The notes beneath the pieces are model-generated. The model saw only the letters and a program-made list of their open reading frames with translations, did no database searches and was not told where the DNA came from. This document shows positions 37,096-47,167 of a DNA stretch of 64,000 nucleotides, piece after piece. A program made the position numbers and the translations under genes. How positions within the stretch are numbered: position 1 is the stretch's first letter; each line of letters opens with the position of its first letter. Origin of the DNA: Blasia pusilla (lineage: Eukaryota; Marchantiophyta; Marchantiopsida; Blasiales); contig CM114273.1 in NCBI GenBank assembly GCA_050084515.1, positions 39,990,001-40,054,000 of the forward strand, read 5' to 3'.

Positions 37096-39378
37096 TCAAC
37101 TTCTACCTCCTAGGGCTCCAAAATCTTCCACTTCGATACGGAACAGATCCACTACTGGTAGACTCTTTGCGGACTTCTTGGGTTTTCTATGGCTTATCTT
37201 CCACTGCTGCATAATTTTACCGTACACAGGGTTATCCATTAATAATTGCAGCTGGGTTATATTTTCCGGGGTTGACGCCAAGTCCCTGAGTAAGTCGTAG
37301 GCTTCCAAGACCAGAGGTGACATCACGATGGCTTGTACTGTCGGAGCCGTTCCGGTTCTCGAATTCTCTGTTGTTTGCCTCCCTTCTGGCCCTTGGTCTT
37401 GGCGAACTTGAGCCCAAACATGGTCCTCGATATCTTGATGGAACTAATTAGGGTGACTTCGATCAAAGGCTGGGTCAACATCGCCTTTTAGGATGGCCTT
37501 CCCGGCGCGGAAGGCGTCGACACTTTTCATCTTGGGGTCTTTATCTTCGCACAAAGACGAAGCACCTTTCCTTGCTTTGGGGGTCCCAACGGCCTGGTTC
37601 TTGGACCTCGCGGTGACAGCAAGAATGGTGTTTTGGAGTTCCTTGGGCTAGTCCAATGCTTCTTTGGCCGCCAATCTGTCCGAGTCCTCCTCCTTGATAG
37701 TGACTCACCTTGTCCTGGGTGACCCTAACTCTTCCACTCGGACGAAATGCACGTTTACGTCATTCTTGGACTCTGGTTGGGATGCTGGGGTGTTGACATA
37801 CTTTACCAACAACCGCGGGACCTTGGGCTCCGGGCACTCCACTGTAGTGTGCCCGCCCTTCTTGCAATTTCCGCACAATGGATTGAGTCCTACTGGCCGC
37901 TTTGGATTTGGGCAATTATTAGCCCAATGGTCAGCTGCCCCGCAATTGTAACAACAATTCCTTTTTATGGGTGGCGTGAAGGCTTCCATGCCCATAATTT
38001 GTCTTAGGGATCTCTGTTCCCCGTAGTCCAGAGGCACATATCTGGTGATCCAACTTTGTCCGGGATTAGGCGGTGGCATAGCTTGGATTGCGTAACACCC
38101 TTCCCACTGTTCGGGTTCATACCACCCTTCTTCCATAGTTGGACCTTCTTGGACCCAACGTAAATCTCTTTGAGTATGACATTCCTGAGCAGTATGCCCT
38201 TGGGTTCCGTTGGTACTGCACCATATGTTGGGCCTCATCAGACCTAGTCGTCTTCTGGGGTCCTTTTGGGCCGCCAGATGTACCTTCAATTCCGCCATTT
38301 CTTTACTTAACTCTTGAATGGCAGACTTGCCCGACCTCTTTGATATCCCTCATACTAGACTTACCGACCCCTAGGGAAGGTGCTTTGTTGGTCTGGTTTT
38401 CCTTCGATGCTTGGGAGAGTGGTGGCGCGTGCTTTTTCTTTTCCGATTAGATTTTAAATCTTTTTCGGAGTCTGAGGACTCCGTGGTGTCCCTAGTAGAG
38501 GATTCCGTATCTGTTGAGGACACTTCATCCTCGGAGGAAGAACTAGTTTGCCAAGAACCTCGTCGTTGATGACGCCGTCTTTGTGTTTTTCGGGACTTCT
38601 TGTAGGCCTTGTACGCCTCTGTGGATGCTAAGACTGCTTCCAGGGAATCTCGTTGGCCTCGTCGGTAGTACCGGGCCATTTCTTTGGATAGTTCCGACAC
38701 AAACCAATCTACCAATTGTGAGTAGAGTGTTCAAGTTTATTTACAAGGCTACAAAACCTTTGGGTGTATTTTCTGATAGTTTCCTTCTTTTTACGTTTTA
38801 GGTCGCGAAGCTTCGTCAGAAGCCTATCCTCGAACTCGAGGTCACGAAACTCATGAAGAAAGGCCTCTAGTACCTTTTTCCAAGTTTCCGTGACATCCGC
38901 TTTGAGACCCTTGTACCATTGGCTTGCTCGCTTCTCAAGCAGGCCAGGAAAGACTCGCAAAAAATCCTCCTCTGAGCCTTCCCCATTAGCCTTAGCTACA
39001 TGGGTAAATTCAAGCACAAAGTTGTCAATATCATCTCGCCGTCCCCCTGCAAACGTGGGGTATCTTAGCAGTGTCTTTCTAGTGTTGGCCATTGGGAATT
39101 TCTCGGGAGGAAGGAGGCAGCGCTTCCAATCTGGTTGATTTGGTTGGCTCCTCGTCACCCGAGTCCCGAAAGGGGTTCCAGGTTGACTCTTCGTCCGACT
39201 GCAAACTGGCAGGAGACATGTTGGGGGGCGTATTCCTATCCCTCTTCTTGTTCTTGGGCTTCATGCGAGGCCAAAGACTAGGAGACACCCTCGGCGATCT
39301 CCAAGACGGGTGATCTTCTTGTTGCTTTTTATGTGGATCAGCTTGCTGATCTCGCGAAGAGGGCCGGGAGACTTCCAT
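37096..39378 (-). pseudogene. gag of the nested element, frameshifted
   Basis: The N-terminal, polar part is at 39378-39079. The capsid-like gag domain is at 39158-38709 (FAGGRRDDIDNFVLEF, ASQWYKGL, EFRDLEFEDRLLTKL, KYTQRFCSLVNKL), in another frame. An Arg/Ser-rich region is at 38715-38371. Two zinc knuckles are in 38298-37705 (CYNCGAADHWANNC and CGNCKKGGHTTVEC). The linker piece 37326-37096 has YDLLRDLASTPENITQLQLL, of the kind found just before the protease in plant gypsy elements. At least two frameshifts are present. No pol follows. Confidence 0.85.
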
Positions 39379-39814
39379 GAGTCCCTTCTAGGATTTGGGA
39401 GCTTGCTTCCACACCCACGATCGCCACAAGGTAGGGGTCCATGGAGGGAAATTAGATCTTCCTAATTCCCAATTCCTAAAGCCTATAGGAGTGTGCAGGT
39501 GCTCTTAATCTACCTGCTAGGTTTTCCTCCCATAAACAGAAGTATCGGGTCATCACCAAGTACAACTGACGTTCATGGGCGAAGCACCGTTCGGCAACTG
39601 GTTCTTTGACAATACTAATTAATTGTTCTATCTTTTTTAGCACCAATGCAAAAAATTGGCTATTATCTTCTTTCATCCATTATCTTAGGGGGATAGCTAG
39701 GGATGGTAGATGGTCTTCAGTAAGAACTAGATGGTTGGGTCTTCTAGGAGACGAGGCTTCTTTCCCCACTCCTGGGTTCCCTATGTGTCTCTCTCCCTCT
39801 CTAGCAAAGCTTAT

Positions 39815-39834
39815 GATCCCCGGCAGCGGCGCCA
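39815..39834 (-). other. primer binding site of the nested element (tRNA-Asp type)
   Basis: The minus strand reads TGGCGCCGCTGCCGGGGATC, eight bases after the LTR end GAAGCA. The TGGCGCCGNTGCCGGGGA pattern is the well-known plant gypsy primer site complementary to the tRNA-Asp 3' end. It shows what a usual primer site looks like and so contrasts with its absence in copies A and B. Confidence 0.85.
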
Positions 39835-39842
39835 AAAAATTT

Positions 39843-41131
39843 TGCTTCTATATGTAATGTATAAGAGTTTCAATTTTATAGGTGTTTACTGAGTTCGATC
39901 CCCAAGAGGATCATTGTTTGATGAAAAGAGAGTTTGAAATTACAATTCTGTTGTAATAGTTGTATTTAAGTGTGTATGATTTAAATTCAATGTCTTATCA
40001 ATATCTTCGGATCTTTCTTAGTACCAAGGTTTCTTTCCTCTATTCTCTCTAGTGGAATTGACATCACGCTCAGGTAGATTGCCTCTGGATATCAAGAAAC
40101 CTCACCGAGACCTCAACATGAAAGTTGGCTTCTCCTACTTTCGGAACTCAATCCGTCTCGGCAGGCTACTCTCTGTCAAACAAATTTCCTACAACTCTAT
40201 GTTGATTATTCCATTGATGAGAAAGGTTCGCCGGATTCACTCTTCACTCTACAGATCCAAAAAGAATACTCAGACATAAGCATCGCACATCTGAATGAAT
40301 GAATGAATGAATGAATGAGTACTTTACTACTCCATCAAGAATGAGAAAGCTTCAAAAGTGTATACAAGCTCGATAGGGTACTACTCCCTTACTCGGACCA
40401 TTCCTATAGCATAAGGACTTCATAAGAGAATGATGATGATAGCTACTTGCATGTTTCTTAAATACTCTCTGAAGTAAGAGTGATCCAGCGTTCTTGATGA
40501 AGTTGGTGTCTCTTCAACATTTGTAACTACCTAGATCTATGGTGCTCTTCTCTTTTCCTAAGATCCCTATGAATCCGCCGTAGAACAAAATTGTCTTAAC
40601 TACTTATCGGATACAAAGAGTTGTGCCTTTTCCTATTCTAACTGTTCTAACTATGTGTCGCTTGAAATCACTTTCAATCTTAGCTTTGCTTCGCTATTAA
40701 GTGTGGACCTCTTTTGCTTTGCTTGAGGACGAAGCTCTTTCTCTTGATTTGAAGACAAAGCGCTTCATTCTTTGTTCTCGTTCGAGATGCTTCATTCTTC
40801 GAGCTTCGTTCAAGAGCGAAGTACTTCTTTCTCTTCTTTTTCTTCTTCTTCATGCTTCATTCAAGAGCAAACCACTTCATACACAGAGCTTCGTTGTCTT
40901 TTCAAAGCTTCTTGATGGGTCTTTAGACTTCGTTATTGTATTCTCCTCTCCTCTCAGGAAAATCCTTGATTTTCTATCTCTCTGCCTTGTCCTTGGAGCT
41001 TCGTGATTCACTTTAATCTTACTCATTCTTCTCCATAATAAAATATTATAATCAAAATCATAGTGTATATACAAGTCTTCGTTGAATAAAAAGATGTATT
41101 TCTTCAAAAGTACAAAATTGTGGGTATCACA
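39843..41131 (-). repeat. 5' LTR of the nested element
   Basis: About 1.29 kb from TGTGATACCC (minus, 41131) to ..GAAGCA (39843), directly before the primer site. It contains a GAAT microsatellite (about 40292-40318). Copy B sequence resumes right after 41131 ('acatgcaacggcaaagttcgtagatatgcc'), which fixes this edge. No matching 3' LTR is present. Confidence 0.75.
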
Positions 41132-41651
41132 ACATGCAACGGCAAAGTTCGTAGATATGCCAGCTCGACGGGCCATAGAGCGAGCAATGGTGACACTTGG
41201 AGTAGTGTTACTGGATAACCAAGCTGGAGTATTTTTCTTGGTTAGTTTGACGGGGAGAGTATACCACCCGCAGCGCGTCCTACTTGATTCGGGAGTATAG
41301 CCTTTGATATTAGGGAAGGCGGCGTGTTTAGCGTTGGGGTTGCGAAAGGCCGACATTGAGCCTTGTCCCTTCCAGATATAGACCTCGATTGGGGGCATAT
41401 CACCCATGTAGTATATGACTCGACAGGAGATAGTTATCAGAGTCCTTCCGGAGCATGCGACGGATAGTGCTATGGTACGCACATGTGCGATTACGACACC
41501 AAATGAGGCGTACGATGTGTTGGTGGGGCGTACAGTGTTATATCCCCTAGGATTCATCCTTGACTTCTGGGAGGAGACCGTTGCTTATCGGCAAGGGTGG
41601 CAGTCAGGTGACGGCCGGATGAGTCAGTTACCCGTGTTGTTTGAGAGATGA
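41132..41651 (+). pseudogene. aspartic protease, copy B
   Basis: Homologous to the copy A protease: GVVLLDNQAG, then VLLDSGV followed by a stop where A reads DSGAQLLML, so the catalytic Asp-Ser-Gly is kept but the chain ends just after it. The C-terminal part is at 41415-41651 (MTRQEIVIRV, YPLGFILDFWEE). A stop also interrupts the flap region (TAG where A has CAG, Gln). Its N-terminal edge abuts the nested LTR. The frame is the same as that of the methyltransferase and RT behind it. Confidence 0.8.
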
Positions 41652-41675
41652 GGTGGTCGATCACGAGACGAGTCT

Positions 41676-43214
41676 ATGACCACGTTGGCAGCTTTCACAT
41701 GTAGTGTTAGTTGGCGAGGAGAGTTATTGGAGGGGAACACACATGCGGAGGATGTCCCAGTAGCAGATAGTCCTACGGAGAGACATGCCATAGCGGGTGT
41801 CTCTTCCCATGTTGGCGAGACCTCTTCACCATTGTGGGGTACTACTCGAGAGCTATACAGGAGTGCCGACGACCTTGTGCCGCAGGTGTGGAGTCATGCC
41901 TTTATCCCGAAGCAGCGAGATTTAGGTGGCGATCGGGCCCTTGGAGTGGAGACGTTGACCCCACTGGATACCACACCCGTTGTGTGGGAGTGTCCAGAGG
42001 TGGGTGTTAGGGTGTTAGATCTCTTCGCAGGGATTAGCATAGGATTGGCTGCGATATTGCAAGCGGGGATACGGGTGCATGAGTACCTTTATGTGGAGAG
42101 AGATGAGACCGCGCGGCGAGTATCATTACGTCACGTAGCGAGATTGGTCCAGAGGTATCATGAGTTGTTGCCGATATATGCAGTACGGGGATATTAGCAT
42201 ACACTACCCGCCGACATCTCTATAGTGGGGGCGCAAGATCTGGATAAAGTTGGCACCATTCATTTGGTGATTGCTGGATGGTCATGTCAGGGTCATTCAT
42301 CAGTTGGCCGAGGGTTTGGATTGCAGGATCCAAGGTCAGGGATGTTTTGGGAGATGTTGCGAGTAGTACGACATTTGCAGGAGAGTTAGATATGTTCTCC
42401 GGCATAAATTTTGGAGAACGTGCCATTGTTGGGAGACACTCGTGCATGTGTGATGACGAGTGTGCACCAGGTGAGGTCGTGGTTGGGACCTGCTGTGTTG
42501 TTAGATGCAGCGAGAGTTGGATCACGCGCCCATCATCCACGATTGTGGTGGACAAACTTGATATCATCAGAGGTACTGAGTCGAGCATACGATGGAGTAC
42601 GGAGAGCACCACATCTCACAGTGGATGCAAATTTGGGCTCAGGGCGTCGATCTCATGTGGTGACACGGGATGATAGACCACCGTTGGTGATGGCCAATAG
42701 GGTGGGGGAGTTGAGTGCAGCCTTACCTACGCTGGTGAGCTTCCCAACATCCCATGCCTTTTGTCAAGGAGGGCCAGGCATGATTTGGGATGAGGTGACC
42801 CGAGCATTGGAGGAGCCTACAAGAGATGAGCGCGAGCGTGCCATGGGGTTTGCTACAGGTACTACGGCGGTGCCAGATATGACTGAGGCATCGCGGAGAC
42901 AAGTGTTGGGGCAGGTGATGGACCTCAAATGTCTCATATTGATAGTCTGCCTAGGTATGGCTGAGCAGAGATGGATGCGAGTGTCATCCATGCCGTCACG
43001 TCCACGAGTTGGACCATTGCCTATAGGGTCTATACAGGCATTGGCTAGGGGCGGGACGAGGAGAGATAGGCACCCATGGACTTCCTGGGACGTCGTTCGA
43101 GCGGAGAGTGCAAAGGTGGCCAGAGCAACACATGTTCAATTTTTGGATGTGGAACATGGTGTAGGAGGTCAGAGTGGAGTGGCTGTTGCGGAGGTGGCTA
43201 GGGTTGCTACATAG
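41676..43214 (+). pseudogene. cytosine-5 DNA methyltransferase in pol, copy B
   Basis: The frame runs from a spacer of about 110 residues into motif I VRVLDLFAGIS and VERDE, then stops at TAG 42195-42197. Motif IV reads GWSCQGHS, with the catalytic Cys codon at 42285-42287 but the conserved Pro changed to Ser (TCA for CCA). A TAG lies at 42387-42389 and a TAA at 42405-42407. Motif VI ENV, motif VIII RAHHPRLWW and, in one long frame 42411-43214, the target region, ERERAMGF and ASRRQVLGQVMDL follow. The frame ends at TAG 43212-43214, followed by CAA CCA, exactly as in copy A, with the RT in the same frame beyond it. It cannot make a full enzyme, but it shows protease, methyltransferase and RT in one frame. 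Confidence 0.9.
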
Positions 43215-44729
43215 CAACCAAAGTTGGAGGTTGCGTCCTCTCCGAGTGAGGTCAGGATGGAAACTTGGGAGCCTGTGATAGGCCTCAAGTTGATAGGAGG
43301 AGAGCGACGGCGAGTTCATAGGTTTTAGAGAGGGCATGTCAGTTGTTTTGCCTTCAGTATGAGAGACTTGGGTACGCTAAAGGGTCCCGAGATATGGATT
43401 GAGTTGGCTAGTGATACGCCAATCTTTTGTCGACCCTACACGTATTTTGATATGGAGCAAGCCTTGATTCAAAGCAATAGTCAAGACTTGTTGGAGGCAG
43501 GACTTGTGGAGTTATCACGTGGGGAGTATGCATCCGCCACAGTCATGCCGGCAAAGAAGGATATGTATGGAAATTGGACGGATAGGCAGATGTGTGGAGA
43601 TTACTGTCCTATAAACCGACAGACGAGGTCAGATCGGTACGCCATGCCTACTCCTGAGGAGATCTTTGATGCGATAGGACATGCAAAGATATTTGATACT
43701 TTAGATCTCCGTGCTGACTATCATCATCTTCCTATCAAGTTGGAGGACAAGGAGAAGACAACATTATGGGGGATAGATTGCTTCTGGAGAGATTGCTTCT
43801 ATCAGTGGCGGATCTTACCATTTGGGTTGAAGAACACGCCTGCAGAGTTTCAGAGAGTGATGGATAGGATTATGGCTCGCTTGGATTTTATATGATGTTA
43901 CATAGATGATATTCTTATCTTCAATTCCACGGTTGAGGAGCATGAGCGACACCTAGAGGAGGTGTTTCAGCGATTGCAGTTACATGGACTGAAGTTACAT
44001 CTAGACAAGTGCAAATTCTTTCAAGAGCAGATTGAGTACTTGGGACACACCATATACCCGAGTGGGTTAGGCGTTCAGCAGACAAAGGTGGAGGCTATTG
44101 CGCAGATTCCACGCCCTACAAATGTGAGTCGAGTCCGAGCGTTTCTTGGACTAGCAAACTTCTATTGACGGTTTGTCAAGGGTTTTAGTGCGATCGCAAA
44201 GTCTTTGATGTTGTTCACGAGACTTGATCAGGTTTGGTTGTGGGGAGATGATCAGGAGCGAGCATTTTAGGAGCTCAAGGACATGTTGACATCCTCACCC
44301 ATTTTACAGAGACTGGCTAGGGGTTGTCCATTCCAATTGCATACCGATTGGAGCATGTTGGGTCTAGGAGCAATGCTTACTTAGAGGGATGATGAGGAGA
44401 GGGAGCTCGTTGTGGCTTACGCGAGCCGATCGAACAACATTGCAGAGGCAAAGTACAACTCTTACGAGGGAGAGTGCTTTGCTGTAGTGTGGGCCGTGGC
44501 ACATTTCAAGTGCTATTTATTTGGCAACCCTTTCAAATTTATCATTGATCATCACCCGTTGAGGTGGTTGATGGAGTCCGACAAGCTTATGGGAAAGCTT
44601 GCCAGGTGGGCTCTTTTACTACAGGAGTATGAGTTTGAGGTGGTTCATAGGCGAGGTTGGCTGAACCAGGATGCGGATGGATTGAGTCGTAACCCATGTC
44701 CGAGTCAGAGAGACGACACAGGAGCTTGA
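43215..44729 (+). pseudogene. reverse transcriptase-RNase H, copy B
   Basis: This is the same domain series as copy A: TPIFCRPYTYFDMEQALI, MPAKKD, LDLRADYHHLPI, LPFGLKNTPAEFQRVMD, CYIDDILIF, YLGHTIYPSGLGV, RNase H with YASRSNNIAEAKY and IIDHHPLRWLM, ending DADGLSRNPC. In-frame stops lie at 43326, 43893, 44166, 44268, 44392 and 44727. At five of these six copy A has CAG or CGA, and at 43893 it has CAA. LRAGYH is LRADYH and DHQPL is DHHPL here. The domain is inactive as it stands. Confidence 0.9.
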
Positions 44730-45079
44730 TGGCACGAAGAGAGTGATGAGGAGATGATGCCTGATTGGCATGCATCTGCCTATCTTTGTTGGTTGACTAT
44801 GGTAGGTCAGCCACAGATGATGACTCTAGTGGTGGGGTTGGATGATGAGTCTTTGGATCCGGAGGTCAATGAGGAGGCAACAGGTGGTCGTGATATCCAT
44901 GACGACGTGGAGGTTGTGGAGTTCTTTCGCACTGGCGTCATAGCGAGCACAGTGAGTGCTAGGGAGCGGGGCGGATCCTACAGAGAGCCAGGAGGTTCAT
45001 GTGGGAGGGGAATCATATTTTGCGGGTATGGGAAGATGGTAGGATACGAGTGGTACCTCATCCTTCCTAGCGAGCACAT

Positions 45080-46000
45080 GTAGTGCGACATGCCCATGAG
45101 GAGTTGGGGCATTTTGGAGTAAAGCGTACTTACAACTTACTCCATGTTCAGTATTGGTGGCGCGGCATGCATACTCGGGTACAACAGTTTGTGGCCAGAT
45201 GTATGGTATGTGATAGACTGCGAGCATCCTTCAATGCTCCCACTCCGTAGTTACATCCTTTTCCAATTATGGGTTTAGGTTATCGGTGGAGTTTAGACTT
45301 ACGGGACCTTTGCCATTGACGGGGCGTCATCACAGGTACGTGTTGGTCATGGTGGAGCATTTCTCCAAGTGGATAGAGTTGGTGGCACTACCGGACAAGC
45401 CGACCAAGGGAACAACTTATGTGTTTCTAGATCGTGTGCTTAGTCACTTTGGTGCACCGGCGGAGGTGTTGACTGACCAAGGTACCGAGTTCAGGGGAGA
45501 GTTTCAGGCCTTGTGTGATCAGGCGTTGATAGATCACCACATCACGTCTAGAGATCATCCTGAGGCGGATGGGTTGGCGGAGAGAGTAGTACATATGGTG
45601 AAGAGAGGATTGCGTAAGTATGGCTTGCAGTGAGGAAAGTTGAGGGAGTGGAACCTACATTTGCCATTGTTGGCTATAGATTATCGCTTTAGTCGGCAAG
45701 CATCCTTGGCATCATTTTCACCGTACTTTTTGCTCTTTGGGAGAGGGCCAGATTTACTTGCAGCTATTCGACGTGACATAATGAAGGTGTTAGATCTTGA
45801 TGATCCAGATGTGTGGGTACAAGCGTGTTCACAGAGGACGGAGATTTTTCGTAGAGTTATGCCTATAGCCTTTGAGAACATAGCTATTGCTCAGCGTGGA
45901 GATACATTGAGGTATGCGACCATTCGTGAAGGAGGTTATCATCCAGGGATTAGGAGGTTTCATCCTGGAGATTACGTGTATTTATAGCAGGCGGCATCCA
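45080..46000 (+). pseudogene. integrase, copy B (only near-complete one)
   Basis: The integrase would insert the DNA copy. The zinc-binding region reads H-HEELGHFGVKRTYNLL and CMVCDRL. The core begins YRWSLD, with a small frameshift right after. MVEHFSKWIELVALPDK follows, then LTDQGTEFRGEF (second Asp) and a DHPEADGLAERVVHMVKRGL segment with the presumed catalytic Glu. The C-terminal part FSPYFLLFGRGPDLL and GDYVYL follows, with a stop at 45985 where C has Gln. A TAG at 45248 is shared with copy A, while C has CAA. This is a DDE-type integrase, not a tyrosine recombinase, which matters for reading the terminal repeats. Confidence 0.88.
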
Positions 46001-46333
46001 CGACGCTAGGTGTCACTGCAGAGCGCACGATCCTACGTGTGCGCCAAGTATTACCAACCGGAGTCCTCATGTTGGAAGGACGGGATGGTATGGTTTGGAA
46101 GGATCATGTGTGCAATTGTACGCCATGTCATCTTCCGAACGTGGACAGGAATAGTGGATCCGAGCTTGGCAGTGGTACTTGCAGGCTTGAGGTGTATGTT
46201 GTGCGGATCTGCGAGGGATGCAACCACCATGTTGGTATGTGATGGTTGTTCTCGAGGGTGGTATATGTCATGTGTGACCCCTCCTCTTGATGTGGTTCCC
46301 ACGGGACGATGGATATGTCTGAGATGTGTATAG
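46001..46333 (+). pseudogene. integrase C-terminal tail with PHD finger, copy B
   Basis: After a GVLMLEGRDGMVWKDHV segment (GPY/F-like position) the frame ends with a zinc finger: CMLC-x11-CDGC-x4-Y-x2-C-x15-CLRC, closing at TAG 46331-46333. The pattern is the C4HC3 of a PHD finger, including the Trp two residues before the last Cys pair, but the zinc-binding His is Tyr here (TAT 46262-46264). Copy C has His. PHD fingers commonly read the unmodified or methylated H3 tail. In chromoviruses a chromodomain occupies this place. Confidence 0.85.
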
Positions 46334-46414
46334 GGTAGTAGGTCATGTTAGAGAGATGTGATATTTTCTATCTAGAGTAAAGGGGGTCCAACTGCCAGCT
46401 AGGGGGGCGGTTTT

Positions 46415-46547
46415 GTGATCTCCATGTATATGTATGAGTTGATTTTTGTACATGTGTGGATCTACCCGTATGTGGGGAAGATCGGTGTTGTGTGGTGTAG
46501 ATGTCACCGGCGATGTATGTTGTGTAGCGATATGTATGCGCATGACA
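46415..46547 (+). repeat. split terminal repeat B1 of copy B
   Basis: From GTGATCTCCATG to GCATGACA, repeated with about 95% identity at 47036-47166. It sits between the PHD stop and repeat A2, and only two bases (AC) separate its TGACA end from the TGTCA start of A2. It is absent from the 5' ends of copies A and B. Confidence 0.88.
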
Positions 46548-46549
46548 AC

Positions 46550-47035
46550 TGTCACATCTGAGTAGCCGGTAGGGCCGAGATCTATCGTGGATAGGGCGTA
46601 GGAGCCAACGGACTATCTTGGGTGTAACTTTGTCCCACAATATTGGATAAGGTTGAGGATAGGTCCGTTGTGTTAGAAAAGTTGTTTTTACAACTTTCCT
46701 GTTGAGGTCTTTCACATCCCGATGACTTGTTGACAAGGTCACCCGCCCCTGATAACCTTTGCGCGCAGGTTACCAAGAGGATAGCTATTTGTAGGGGAAG
46801 AGCCTTTTGGCTCTTCCCAACCCTATATAAGGGAGGAAGATGGCTTTCCCAAGCCATCTTTCTCATGTTGGGCCGTTGGAGCACCTCTCTTGTATGTGTG
46901 TGAGATAGGACTAAGATGCTAACGTCCGGATTCCTTGATAGCGCACGGTGGACGAGGCTCGATATGCTGATGTAGATTGAGGAGTGGAGTTTTAGGCCGG
47001 ATAAGCCATTTATTACTACTCTTTATTTTTGTTGT
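46550..47035 (+). repeat. terminal repeat A2 of copy B
   Basis: It starts TGTCACATCTGAG exactly like A1 of copy A and ends at CTTTATTTTT, where homology to A1 also ends. TATA box CCCTATATAA at 46821-46830. The hairpins GAAGAGCC/GGCTCTTC and GATGGCTT/AAGCCATC are intact. The GGTAACCTG/CAGGTTACC and GGGTGAC/GTCACCC stems each carry changes. No purine tract precedes it. Confidence 0.88.
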
Positions 47036-47166
47036 GTGATCTCCATGTATATGTATGAGTTGATTTTTGTACATATGTGGATCTACCCGTATGAGGGGAA
47101 GATCGGTGCTGTGTGGTGTAGATGTGTAGCGATGTATGTTGTGTAGCGATATGTATACGCATGACA
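47036..47166 (+). repeat. split terminal repeat B2 of copy B, element 3' end
   Basis: Second copy of B, ending ..ATACGCATGACA at 47166. With A it gives the outer ends TGTCA..TGACA, a short inverted pair as expected for a DDE integrase. The flank AGAATAACC then leads straight into repeat X. Confidence 0.85.
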
Positions 47167-47167
47167 A

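Larger units (their letters stand above)
36993..41131 (-). mobile_element. nested truncated Ty3/gypsy-type element (LTR plus gag) in copy B
   Basis: This minus-strand fragment splits copy B. It has a 5' LTR (41131-39843, starting TGTGATACCC and ending GAAGCA) and a primer site matching the tRNA-Asp type. Gag and the start of the gag-protease linker follow. The fragment then stops at 36993 without protease, RT or a 3' LTR. About 165 bp of host gag are missing at the same junction. That suggests a full insertion at 41131, followed by one deletion that removed the element's 3' part and adjacent host sequence. It belongs to another lineage than A/B/C, since the gag, LTR and primer site all differ. 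Confidence 0.82.
33781..47166 (+). mobile_element. Ty3/gypsy retrotransposon copy B with DNA methyltransferase, interrupted
   Basis: In plus-strand order the copy has truncated A1, leader, gag, a nested foreign insertion (36993-41131), protease, methyltransferase, RT-RNase H, integrase and PHD finger. The 3' end is the repeat set B1-A2-B2. It is the only copy here that keeps all pol domains. Protease, methyltransferase, RT and RNase H lie in one frame, broken only by stops, which suggests a single ancestral pol. Gag has lost about 170 bp inside the capsid part. Many stops match C-to-T changes of CAG or CGA. By hand count A1 and A2 differ at about 7% of positions, so it is an old insertion. 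Confidence 0.92.

Noticed and set aside
46414-47166. Ordinary 3' LTR of copy B made of A2 plus B2
   Set aside because: It would require the 5' LTR to carry B after A, but the 5' ends of copies A and B go from A straight into the leader. Kept as the alternative to the split-repeat reading.
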